From the NCBI GenBank assembly GCA_036389255.1, contig DASVQI010000044.1, positions 1 through 37,009 of the forward strand: 37,009 nt of DNA, read 5' to 3'. The DNA comes from JACVRN01 sp036389255. Its GTDB lineage: Bacteria; Acidobacteriota; Blastocatellia; Pyrinomonadales; Pyrinomonadaceae. The position numbers and the translations under genes are program-made. The notes under the pieces are model-generated. The model made no database searches. It saw only the letters and a program-made list of their open reading frames with translations, and was not told the origin of the DNA. Below are positions 1-7,528 of this stretch, one piece after another (within the stretch, counting starts at the first letter, position 1; the number at the start of each line of letters is the position of its first letter).

Positions 1-141
1 GAGTGGAGAATAGCTAAAGAGACAGGCTGGACGATTAGCTATATCAGGTCACTGCCACTTCATGAGAGAAACGAGATTGTGCGGCAAATTAATGAAGACG
101 ATGCTGAGCGGGCGCGCCTGCTAAGACAGATCAACAGAAAA
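1..141. repeat. Left copy of 141-bp terminal inverted repeat
   Basis: Bases 1-141 are the exact reverse complement of 36869-37009. The match ends abruptly at base 141, where the left copy continues with GTGGATTCT and the right copy with TAGGATTGC. The repeat is coding: 47 codons of a small tail-chaperone-like gene, read inward at both ends. Its length equals a widely used maximum assembly k-mer, so it probably marks an unresolved longer inverted repeat and not true telomeres. Confidence 0.95.
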
Positions 142-162
142 GTGGATTCTGGAAACGGATAA
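1..162 (+). CDS. C-terminal fragment of a small tail-assembly-chaperone-like protein (left copy)
   Basis: An open frame runs in from the left edge and ends with TAA at 160-162, giving 53 residues (begins EWRIAKETGWTISYIRSLPL, ends KVDSGNG). The first 47 residues are identical to those of the gene fragment at the right edge, where it lies directly upstream of a tape measure gene. Small proteins of this kind (Trp-rich start, short helical, many charged residues) are common as the second chaperone reading frame between tail tube and tape measure in tailed phages. I infer that role from position of the right copy only. Here the neighbour downstream is the PRTRC operon, not a tape measure gene. 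The 5' part lies outside the window. Confidence 0.5.
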   Translation, partial: EWRIAKETGWTISYIRSLPLHERNEIVRQINEDDAERARLLRQINRKVDSGNG

Positions 163-200
163 GAAGACGGCTTCCAAGCCGAAGACAAAGGAGTCTTACC

Positions 201-542
201 TTGAGCGCACTGCCTAACACCCTCGATGAATCCCAGCCGGGCGCAACGGAGACGGGCGAACTTGAATCCGTCGAAGCCGCCTTGCTTGAACTCAACCGAG
301 CCTATGCCGCCAACCGAATAGACCTGAGGCGGCTCACCCAACGCCGCGACGAGCTTCTGACGCGCAAAGCGGAGTTGCGGAGGGTGATTGCTAATAACTA
401 CCTTGACGCTTTCCTCCCGCCCATCAATCTCTACTCGATAGAGCGAGAGGGGCAAACGGAGGCGCAACGGCGAAACGAGCGCCACCACCAAAAGAGACTT
501 CTGGCCGCGATAGTCAGGCGCAACAACCCCGCATGGAAGTAA
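201..542 (+). CDS. Hypothetical coiled-coil protein, first gene of the PRTRC operon
   Basis: 113 residues from a TTG start at 201, chosen because AAGGAG lies 8 bases upstream (187-192). Residues ~20-70 are a heptad-like, Leu/Glu/Arg-rich helix (ELESVEAALLELNRAYAANR), then a hinge with FLPPINLYSIE and a basic C-terminus. No catalytic motif is seen and I do not recognise the family. It sits between the chaperone-like fragment and the ParB-like gene, all on the + strand, so it is probably the first complete gene of the operon; a structural or adaptor role is only a guess. Confidence 0.65.
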   Translation: MSALPNTLDESQPGATETGELESVEAALLELNRAYAANRIDLRRLTQRRDELLTRKAELRRVIANNYLDAFLPPINLYSIEREGQTEAQRRNERHHQKRLLAAIVRRNNPAWK

Positions 543-603
543 TTGGGTAAATCGCACCCGTAAATTAACAATCCATTTCACAACAACCACAAGGAGCCGT
601 CAG

Positions 604-3393
604 ATGATTGATACGCGTTCACTTATGAAGAATCTTGGAGAGGAAGACCTGAAGATCTTCGCATGGCTTGAGGAAAATGGCTGGGTTCTACTTCCCGAAA
701 ATCGCCAGTACGTCTGGAAAAATTATGAACTGGGCGGGGAAGAGAATGGCCCTCATAACAATGAGGAGGAGATCATTGACGGCGCACGAGCGCTTTACAG
801 GTTCTACGCCAAGACCGAACAGGCGACGAAGGGGGTGGTAGAGTTACCGGCGGAGCTCAAAGACATTGGTTGGACACTCCACGGGGAGCACAACGTATGG
901 TACTGCAAGCATGACGCCCTCAGGGTGAAGACGAACGTCTGGACGGACGCCCAGCAGGCGATTGACGAGGCTGTAGAGATTCAGCAGAAGTACGAGCGTG
1001 ACATCGAATTCAACCCGCAGGCTGTAGAAGAGGAAGCAGGCAGCGGCTTTACGAGCGCAGCCGATGTCGCTTCCCGGATTCTTCCGGAGGAAACGGCCGC
1101 CCCCCCAGCAGAGCAAACACAGGATGAGGTCATAGAGCGGCTTGTCTCACAGCCCACAACAGAGCATTTCTCCGACCATGAGATTGACCTTCGGAAGCAG
1201 CTGGTTGAATGGCTTGAGAGCGAGGGCGTAGAGGTCAGATGCGACGTAGAATGTGCGTCCGGGACCGCGGACGTCGTAACGGAGGAAGCAGTCTTTGAAA
1301 TCAAGCACGCGCTTACTCTGGCCGATTTCTATAAGACCTCGGACGATCTGCTCTCCTACTGGCGTTTGCTTGTCAATTCGGAGCAACTGGATGACAGCGC
1401 GGACGCCATAATCGTGGTCTGCTGCGCGGAAGATTTGAATGTGCTCAAGGCCGCGGCAGACACGGTAGCCGTCATGACGCTGGAAGAGATAATGGTTCCT
1501 TCTCCCCCTGAATTCTTCGAATCTCTCATGACACAGACCGCCCAGATCAATTCCATCGCCGCATTCAGGAAGCTCATTGAAGACAACGGGCTACAGGACG
1601 TTACGATTGACAGAAGATTTACTCCGTCACAACGCACCAAGCTCCACGGAGCTTTGGATGAATGTAATGTTCGTGTGTATTCGGGCCTATCGGATTCTGT
1701 AGAGACGAGCGCCTCAACTGAAAAGAGCCAGACTGAGGGGTGGATTGATGTAATCAGCAACGGAGGTTCGAGAGAAATACTCACACAGCAGATGGATCCG
1801 GCCATGATTAAGACCCACCCATCGCTTTTGATGCGCGCGCAGGGCCTTGATACAGAGCACGTGAAAGAACTGGAGGCGGGCTACAGCGCCGGGCGGACGT
1901 ACCCTCCCGTTGACATTTTTTTCGACGGTGAAAATTATTGGCTCGCCGATGGGAACCACCGCCATGCAGGAGCCACCAAAGCCGGCAAGCTTCTCGACGT
2001 TAAAGTTCACCAAGGGACGTTACGCGATGCCATCAGATTTGCGCTCGAAGCCAACGTCGAACATGGCCTGAAGCTCACCAATGACGACAAGCGGCTGAAG
2101 GTCGTGACACTGCTTTCCGACCCCGAGTGGTTCAAAGAGAGCGACACCATTCTAGCCGGTATTGCCCATGTTACCCAGCAATTCATAAGCAGCGTACGGC
2201 GCGATCTCGTGCCCTTGCTTCCGGCGCTGGAGCTCAACGGAGGGCAGGAGACGGATGAGGCTTTGGCCTCAATGTTGGATGTTCCTGTTGGACTCGTACG
2301 CGTGGTGCGCAGAATACCTGCGGATGAGCGCGCTTCCCTGTCCCAAAACCTTTTGAGTGACGACGGGCGCAGGCGTGGCGCCGATGGGGTTGTCAGGTCA
2401 ATTCCGTCGAAGCCTGCCCAGCCTCACGCTGAGGAGCCCGAATTATTCTCAGAGCAAAGCAATGCGGTGAGTGAGTTGGTTGAGGAGACTTCAGCCCAGG
2501 TAGCTGAGGCCGCGCCGGCGGAAAGCAGCGATGAGATCGTCGAAGCCCGCAGGCCCGACGTAACCAGCTCCGAAGATGTTCCGGCACCGTCCTCGCCCGA
2601 GGTCACTGAAAGGGTGCCGGAGCCTGCCACCGCTTCCACCAGCGCAGCTCCTACACTTACCACAGATGATCTGCTTTCCGCACTACGCGAGCACGGCAAG
2701 CTGTCCCGCCTCGAGCTCGAGGATATGGGCTTCTCCTCAGGGCTTATCTACACCGCCTTTTCTTCCAGAGTAATTGCGCAGCCTGAGACGGGCATCTTCG
2801 CTCTGCCACCAAAGGAGCTGCCCGAGGAGGCAGCACAGGCTCAACCGAAGCAGCCGGATAAAACCCGGCAGCCTACCATTGAAGAGCTGCTAAAAGGCAG
2901 GAAGCTTGCAGTCAGCCTCGTTTGGTCAGCGAAATTGAAGGGGCTGGTTTCCGTCTCCGTCACCATTGATGGCAACGTGGAGAGCGCGCGCAGGGACTCG
3001 CTGGACACTAATCAGGTAAGCCCTCTGCCCGAGCCTCTTCTCCAGCTCATACACGACCAGCTAAAGCCCGGCAAGAAAGCCCCGGCGCAGCAGGAAAGCG
3101 CAGCCGCAGCCAAGAAGAAAGAGGCCGCTCCTGCCCCTAAGGCTGACCGTATAATAGAAGGAATTAAGGCAGCTAAAACACTGGCTGCTCTGGAGAAACT
3201 TGTGAAGCATTACAAAATCGGCGGCTCAGGGTTTCACTCTCGCTTTACCTCCCAGGAAGCCAAACGTATTACCGATACGCTCGCGTCTCAGAAGAAGAAG
3301 CTGAAGCCTGCCAATCGCGCCTCTAAAGCATCCGCCAAAAAGGGTGCCGCTAAATCATCTTCCAAACGACCTGGAGCCGAGGCCAAAGCTTAA
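604..3393 (+). CDS. PRTRC-type ParB-like protein fused to a PD-(D/E)XK nuclease-like domain
   Basis: 929 residues; ATG at 604 has AAGGAG 7 bases upstream. Residues ~195-295 look like a restriction-endonuclease fold: an N-terminal helix (RKQLVEWLESEG), then a core with D223 and the E232-I-K234 motif, then alternating helix and strand. Residues ~395-510 form a ParB/sulfiredoxin-type domain with the signature LADGNHRHAGATKAG (D449, H452, R453), followed by helices. Residues ~600-690 are Pro/Glu/Ala-rich linker. A winged-helix-like segment follows (~LTTDDLLSALREHGKLSRLEL), then a segment with weak resemblance to PRTRC protein E and a Lys-rich tail. ParB-like proteins define PRTRC cassettes, and the C, F, B, A and ThiF members follow here. 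The usual partner-site specificity of chromosomal ParB cannot be assumed. DNA binding or cleavage is inferred; the ParB call is firm. Confidence 0.85.
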   Translation: MIDTRSLMKNLGEEDLKIFAWLEENGWVLLPENRQYVWKNYELGGEENGPHNNEEEIIDGARALYRFYAKTEQATKGVVELPAELKDIGWTLHGEHNVWYCKHDALRVKTNVWTDAQQAIDEAVEIQQKYERDIEFNPQAVEEEAGSGFTSAADVASRILPEETAAPPAEQTQDEVIERLVSQPTTEHFSDHEIDLRKQLVEWLESEGVEVRCDVECASGTADVVTEEAVFEIKHALTLADFYKTSDDLLSYWRLLVNSEQLDDSADAIIVVCCAEDLNVLKAAADTVAVMTLEEIMVPSPPEFFESLMTQTAQINSIAAFRKLIEDNGLQDVTIDRRFTPSQRTKLHGALDECNVRVYSGLSDSVETSASTEKSQTEGWIDVISNGGSREILTQQMDPAMIKTHPSLLMRAQGLDTEHVKELEAGYSAGRTYPPVDIFFDGENYWLADGNHRHAGATKAGKLLDVKVHQGTLRDAIRFALEANVEHGLKLTNDDKRLKVVTLLSDPEWFKESDTILAGIAHVTQQFISSVRRDLVPLLPALELNGGQETDEALASMLDVPVGLVRVVRRIPADERASLSQNLLSDDGRRRGADGVVRSIPSKPAQPHAEEPELFSEQSNAVSELVEETSAQVAEAAPAESSDEIVEARRPDVTSSEDVPAPSSPEVTERVPEPATASTSAAPTLTTDDLLSALREHGKLSRLELEDMGFSSGLIYTAFSSRVIAQPETGIFALPPKELPEEAAQAQPKQPDKTRQPTIEELLKGRKLAVSLVWSAKLKGLVSVSVTIDGNVESARRDSLDTNQVSPLPEPLLQLIHDQLKPGKKAPAQQESAAAAKKKEAAPAPKADRIIEGIKAAKTLAALEKLVKHYKIGGSGFHSRFTSQEAKRITDTLASQKKKLKPANRASKASAKKGAAKSSSKRPGAEAKA

Positions 3394-3412
3394 AAGAGAG
3401 GACTGAATAATT

Positions 3413-3880
3413 ATGGGCGTAGTGAAAATAGAGGGCAAAGAGCTGACTCTTCCCGACAACATTATCGATCTCGGCATTGATGCCGTGAAGGATGCTCTTT
3501 CTGAGGACTTCCCCGATATTGAGAACGCGGACGTTGAGATAGTCAGGCCGAGGGCTGCGGGGCAGCCTGTAACTGCCACAGTCGTCAAGCGCGGTACTCA
3601 TAAAGGACAGTGGGAATCATTTCCCCGGGCGCAGCGTGAAGTTTTGAATGTTCTGGATCGGGCGCGCCCGCACGTAAATCCCGCCATCGCTCTGGCCGTC
3701 GAGGTGCTCCAGCATGAGGCTGCCGGCGACACTCAGTTCTTTGACGAGCTGGTGCGTTCCGGCAGGCTCGAGCGCGCCGAGGCCGCGGGCGAGCGTGAGG
3801 GCCGGGCGGTGCAGCGCGCTCTGGAGACTTGCAGCACTTGCCAGCCAATTCCTGCCGATGATATTCCGGTCGGATTCTGA
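3413..3880 (+). CDS. PRTRC protein C-like, ubiquitin-like domain with long C-terminal extension
   Basis: 155 residues, 19 bases after the ParB-like stop. Residues 1-65 follow the PRTRC C pattern: short strand (VVKIEGKELTLPD), helix (DAVKDALSEDFPDIENADV), strands, then V-V-K-R-G-T-H-K-G at 57-65, matching the GTKG motif where typical family members end. PRTRC C proteins are about 70 residues and, as I recall, fall in the prokaryotic ubiquitin-like (beta-grasp) group. Here about 90 more residues follow, mostly helical, with a CSTC pair and the ending DDIPVGF. A JAMM protease (6815-7528) and an E1-like protein (7528-8535) in the same operon could process and activate it; that is inference. Confidence 0.75.
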   Translation: MGVVKIEGKELTLPDNIIDLGIDAVKDALSEDFPDIENADVEIVRPRAAGQPVTATVVKRGTHKGQWESFPRAQREVLNVLDRARPHVNPAIALAVEVLQHEAAGDTQFFDELVRSGRLERAEAAGEREGRAVQRALETCSTCQPIPADDIPVGF

Positions 3881-3912
3881 ATATCCAATGAAATACTGAA
3901 TGCAGAGAAAAG

Positions 3913-4683
3913 ATGGGCGAAGGATTTCTACCAGGAGTAACGATTAGAGCGGTATATGAGCCGGCCATGCGCATCACCAACCAGCGTGCGGCCGACGCGT
4001 ACCTCCTTCGACTCGTGCGGCACCACATGTCTTTCGGCTTCAGCCGTCAGGAGGCTGAGGCCGTCGAGAAATATAACCTCAACTATTTCGCTGGCTTCTA
4101 CGACGATGCGACGCGCGAGCGCGTACGGTTGCTCTTCGGCTGTGCGACGGACGTGCTGCTCGCCAATTGCGTAGGCTGTCGCAGAAGGATGTGTCTCTAC
4201 GGACCGCGAAAGCAATACTGGCAGTGCCGCTATTGCAAATATGTGATCTTACGAGAGGGTGAGAAAAAGAAGCACCATCCACCGTGCCACCTGGCTTCCT
4301 GCCGGCAGTGCCGCAACGCCATGCGGAATCTCAGACGCGGCGGGATTGTCACCTCATTTTACTGCACGCGCTGTAAATGGGCTACGCGGACTGAACTCCA
4401 CCGCCCGCCACCGGTCATGAACAAACAGCTCCACGCGTTCATAGCATCCTTACTGCCAGGGGGCTTGTCCGATGAGTTGCGAGAGGAGGTCGTGTCCGAC
4501 ATTGCCCTCGCCATCCTCAGGACGAGACACACCCAGAACGGCTACAGGCTGACGCCCCGGCAAATTGATACCAAAAGGGTGCGTAGATTTATCCAGGACG
4601 CGCGCAGACGCATCTACCGGCGATTTTACGAGGTATCCATACACGACGGTGAATTTCCGTTATCGGAGAGGTTGGCGGGATGA
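3913..4683 (+). CDS. Zinc-ribbon protein with sigma/HTH-like C-terminal helices, inserted in the PRTRC operon
   Basis: 256 residues. The middle has several CxxC knuckles (CVGCRRRMC, CRYCKY, CHLASCRQCRN, CTRCKW at about residues 77-160), enough for two zinc ribbons. The last ~80 residues (LPGGLSDELREEVVSDIALAIL, then VRRFIQDARRRIYRRFYEVS) resemble the helical region of phage sigma-like proteins; I cannot assign it to a named family. The start is uncertain: no strong ribosome site precedes ATG 3913, and Met at 3967 is an alternative. Its stop overlaps the next start (ATGA), so it is co-translated with PRTRC F. A DNA- or RNA-polymerase-binding regulator is the most natural guess. Confidence 0.65.
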   Translation: MGEGFLPGVTIRAVYEPAMRITNQRAADAYLLRLVRHHMSFGFSRQEAEAVEKYNLNYFAGFYDDATRERVRLLFGCATDVLLANCVGCRRRMCLYGPRKQYWQCRYCKYVILREGEKKKHHPPCHLASCRQCRNAMRNLRRGGIVTSFYCTRCKWATRTELHRPPPVMNKQLHAFIASLLPGGLSDELREEVVSDIALAILRTRHTQNGYRLTPRQIDTKRVRRFIQDARRRIYRRFYEVSIHDGEFPLSERLAG

Positions 4684-5732
4684 ACGCTCAGTCAATTCAA
4701 CAGGCGGCAGACTTTCTGCTGATAAACCGCGAGTGGATAAGCGCCACCCGCGCCTCCGTCTATCTCGCGACGCGCGCACGCGTACGCACGCCCCTTGGAG
4801 CGGCCGAGTTCCTGGGCAGGGCCCTTGACCATGACCGCGAAACCTACAACAGGCGCGTGCGCGTCGCGCTCGAAGTTATCAGCATGTACAGGGAGTTCTT
4901 CCCGGATGAATATGCGCGCTCAGGGGCTCCCTACTTTTCAACAGAGCGGGAGCATGAATTCTACAGGCTGGTTAACTTAAAGCTCTTCCCTCTCCTTCTC
5001 AGCGAAGAGGCGGATCTGGAGACGCACATAAGGAACGAGCCCAACTTCTTCCTGCCGTTCATTCCGATGAAGTGCGCGCAGAAACATAACTGGGCGCTGG
5101 GACCGCTCGAATTCGAGGACGTGGAGATAGAGTACAGGCTCGCCCTAGCTTTCTCTGCGTGCGCGTTCTCCGGCACGTCCATGTGGGAACTGATGAAGCA
5201 GGCGTACGACCTGAACGGGATGCCGGAGCCAGCGCCTCCGCTAGGGGTCGTCGGCTGGCAACTGTTCGACTACTCCTGCTCGATTGAGGATTCCCCCATC
5301 AGGTTCCTGCCTGCCGCCTTCAACATGGTTTCGTATAAGACCGGCAACCATTGGCTGGATCTCCCTCCGCTCGGCTATATCGGCTTCGAATGGTCGAGAG
5401 AGCAACTCGGAAGGCTCACCATCGCATGGCACCAGGCGCAGGGCATTTTAATGAGAATGAAGGAGCTGGGGTCATGGCTCGAAGAAGCGCCTGCGGAAAG
5501 AATCATCTACGCGGTAAAGCTTTGGAACAAAGCCGCCCAGGTTGAAAAAGAGTACGGCTACGAAGGCACGAATTCGACTCGCGACATGCTCTATGCGCGC
5601 ATGGCCGCGCCTACGGGTCTCTACCGGCATGGTGAGCCCCTAGTTCACATGACTATACCCGGCGAGATGTTCAGAGACCTGCTCGCGGACAGGCAAATGT
5701 TGCCGCCAGCGGCAGAAGGAGAGAACGAATAA
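4680..5732 (+). CDS. Probable PRTRC system protein F
   Basis: 350 residues, start overlapping the previous stop by 4 bases. It is alpha-helical with conserved-looking Trp residues in the second half (GYIGFEWSREQLGRLTIAWHQAQ, then WLEEAPAERIIYAVKLWNKA), which fits my memory of the C-terminal half of PRTRC F. Length and place between C and B also fit. Function of F is unknown in the literature I know. No catalytic motif is evident. The next gene starts one base after this stop. Confidence 0.6.
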   Translation: MNAQSIQQAADFLLINREWISATRASVYLATRARVRTPLGAAEFLGRALDHDRETYNRRVRVALEVISMYREFFPDEYARSGAPYFSTEREHEFYRLVNLKLFPLLLSEEADLETHIRNEPNFFLPFIPMKCAQKHNWALGPLEFEDVEIEYRLALAFSACAFSGTSMWELMKQAYDLNGMPEPAPPLGVVGWQLFDYSCSIEDSPIRFLPAAFNMVSYKTGNHWLDLPPLGYIGFEWSREQLGRLTIAWHQAQGILMRMKELGSWLEEAPAERIIYAVKLWNKAAQVEKEYGYEGTNSTRDMLYARMAAPTGLYRHGEPLVHMTIPGEMFRDLLADRQMLPPAAEGENE

Positions 5733-5733
5733 G

Positions 5734-6510
5734 ATGAGCGCAAACGAAGCAATTCTTGTAGGGGAGCGGCAGGATAAAGAAGAACGGTTGACCACCGCCC
5801 GGCAGACCGTCAACAACAACCCGGTTTTAGAGTTCCGCGACGGCCAGTTCCTTTTCAGGAAAACAAATCTGGAAGGGGGCATCGTCGAAAGATTCATTTC
5901 GGCGGCGGCGGTGCGCGAAGCCTTCTCGGGCGTCCCCATAGATACGGGCTGGTTCAATCTCGACATCACCTGCCCAGGCATCACGCGCTGGGGCACAGGC
6001 CGCCTCGGCGAGTGGGCCATCGCCTATATCCCGCCTGCGGATTGGCTCCTAGAGATCACCAACGAAGGCACAAATGAGCCCTACAGGCTAGACAGGATTA
6101 CTACTCCCCTACCCGGAATAATCTTCTTCGGGATCGGCACGAATTACTACGCATTCGCGACTAAGACTGCCACCCTCAAGCCATATCACACCATCTTCCG
6201 CTGCCCGCTCCCGAACGTCATGCAGGACGGCTCAGTCTGCTGGGGCCTCTTAAAGCCTCCGGGCGCGAGCCTGACCTCCATCTTCGACGCCTGGAAGCTA
6301 TTTATAACGAGCACCTTCAACAATCACATGGCTAACGGCAAGTCCAAGCGCGTGCGCGACGACGTGCGAATTGTGCTGCGGGACATGTCCCATGCCGCGC
6401 GACCGCGCCACTATCCGGTGCATGACCTAGTCCGGCAGGAAGAAGACACCGCTATCAATTTAGACCAGGCTGTCAGAGAGTTTTTTGAAACGGGAAAGAT
6501 GCCGGGATGA
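5734..6510 (+). CDS. PRTRC system protein B (E2-like candidate)
   Basis: 258 residues. The diagnostic stretch is PLPNVMQDGSVCWG around residues 157-171, then DAWKLFITSTFNNHMANGKS, as in PRTRC B proteins (N-V-x-x-x-G-x-V-C-x-G, then a helix with W and F before a His). As I recall, this family overlaps the 'prokaryotic E2 family D' model, in which a conserved Cys replaces the E2 active site; the candidate here is C169. Ribosome site: GGAGAGAACG before ATG 5734. Its end overlaps the next gene by 4 bases. Its neighbours are E1-like, JAMM and ubiquitin-like genes, which supports a thioester-transfer role, but no biochemistry is implied by sequence alone. Confidence 0.8.
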   Translation: MSANEAILVGERQDKEERLTTARQTVNNNPVLEFRDGQFLFRKTNLEGGIVERFISAAAVREAFSGVPIDTGWFNLDITCPGITRWGTGRLGEWAIAYIPPADWLLEITNEGTNEPYRLDRITTPLPGIIFFGIGTNYYAFATKTATLKPYHTIFRCPLPNVMQDGSVCWGLLKPPGASLTSIFDAWKLFITSTFNNHMANGKSKRVRDDVRIVLRDMSHAARPRHYPVHDLVRQEEDTAINLDQAVREFFETGKMPG

Positions 6511-6815
6511 AAAGGAAAGGTAGCAACAATTACAGTAAAACATTTGACGAGATCGCGGAGGCAATTAAAGGGGCGGTGGCTTGTGCGGAACGGATGTATG
6601 AACTGGACGAGCAAAAACGCGACAACATCAACGACTTTGAAGACCACCTGAGAAAGATTCTGGAGTTGCAGCGAATTGTAGACGGCGCACCCGAGGCGCA
6701 GAAGCTCTTCGACCGTATCGCGCGTCTTCGAGAGTTGCGCAACATGATGGAGCTAGGCTCATTGATGTTAGAGACGAAGCGTGCCATGGACGCTGTCTGG
6801 AAGAGGCTGCCTTAA
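6507..6815 (+). CDS. Small coiled-coil protein between PRTRC B and A
   Basis: 102 residues, ATGA overlap with PRTRC B and TAATG overlap with PRTRC A, so translation is coupled on both sides. The sequence is charged and helical throughout (EAIKGAVACAERMYELDEQK, then LRKILELQRIVDGAPEAQKL) with no Cys ligands or catalytic motif. I do not recognise the family. Its tight packing inside the cassette suggests a partner subunit of one of the flanking proteins. Confidence 0.7.
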   Translation: MKRKGSNNYSKTFDEIAEAIKGAVACAERMYELDEQKRDNINDFEDHLRKILELQRIVDGAPEAQKLFDRIARLRELRNMMELGSLMLETKRAMDAVWKRLP

Positions 6816-7528
6816 TGAGCTTTCGATTTACAGAGCACATAATCGCGCGCCCCGGGCGTCCACTACCTCCTGTCAATGAGGGGCTGCTCTACGACATCGT
6901 GCTCGGCTCTAACGGCACATTCATACGCGGTCGTCGTCCAGGCCTCGAAGCCTGCATGCCATTTGCAGCAACGCGCTGGCCACATAAAAAACTTGCGCAC
7001 GTCATCCAGTATGTCCAGTGGGGATTTCCAAAGGTGCCAGCGCGCCTCGTAGAGAAGATGTTGATTACGTCGCGCTTCTTCGGTGCCGGTGGAATATCGC
7101 CAGTCAAAGAGGTCCTCTTCCACCTTTCGTTCAAGCCGGACATAGAGCCTTCCGATAACAGCGCCAGAGTTCTTGATGCCTGTCAGGGCTGGGTACTGGA
7201 GTACCCGCAACAGAACGCCACTGGGGACAAGGTAGAACTTGTTCACAAGGGACGCGGCACCTCTGAAGAGCGCGCGGTGATTGAGGTCCATAGTCATCAC
7301 TCTGGACGAGCCGAATTCTCTGACGAGGATGATGAAGATGAAGGCGGAGCATCTTTTCGCATCTACGGTGTCCTGGGTGAGATCTTCGATCGGCCGAAGC
7401 TGCGCACGCGTGTAGGCCTCTTCGGTTTCTTCTACGAGTACCCAGCGGCAGAATTCTTCGAGATGCCGCAAGGGGTGCGCCACTCTCAAATATATGATTT
7501 TGGAGTATATGACTTCAGAGGTAAATAA
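6815..7528 (+). CDS. PRTRC system protein A, JAMM (JAB/MPN) metalloprotease-like
   Basis: 237 residues. A full JAMM zinc motif is visible: E157, H159-S-H161, seven residues, S169-x-x-D172 (EVHSHHSGRAEFSDED), followed by FRIYGVLGEI and a strand with RVGLFGFF typical of PRTRC A. JAMM enzymes cut isopeptide or peptide bonds at ubiquitin-like C-termini, using zinc. All metal and catalytic residues are present, so activity is plausible. Substrate is inferred: the PRTRC C-like protein with its C-terminal extension (3413-3880) is an obvious candidate. Both ends overlap neighbours by one base, showing tight operon packing. Confidence 0.88.
   Translation: MSFRFTEHIIARPGRPLPPVNEGLLYDIVLGSNGTFIRGRRPGLEACMPFAATRWPHKKLAHVIQYVQWGFPKVPARLVEKMLITSRFFGAGGISPVKEVLFHLSFKPDIEPSDNSARVLDACQGWVLEYPQQNATGDKVELVHKGRGTSEERAVIEVHSHHSGRAEFSDEDDEDEGGASFRIYGVLGEIFDRPKLRTRVGLFGFFYEYPAAEFFEMPQGVRHSQIYDFGVYDFRGK

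Noticed and set aside
163..186. Terminator at the CGGCTTCCAAGCCG hairpin after the left chaperone fragment
   Set aside because: Two-base loop and no T-run; the following gene has its own ribosome site immediately after.
3585..4028. 147-residue antisense ORF across PRTRC C
   Set aside because: Arg/Pro-rich shadow typical of the opposite strand of GC-rich coding DNA.
6863..7489. 208-residue antisense ORF across PRTRC A
   Set aside because: It mirrors a frame of a well-supported gene with an intact JAMM motif and shows no domain or ribosome site.
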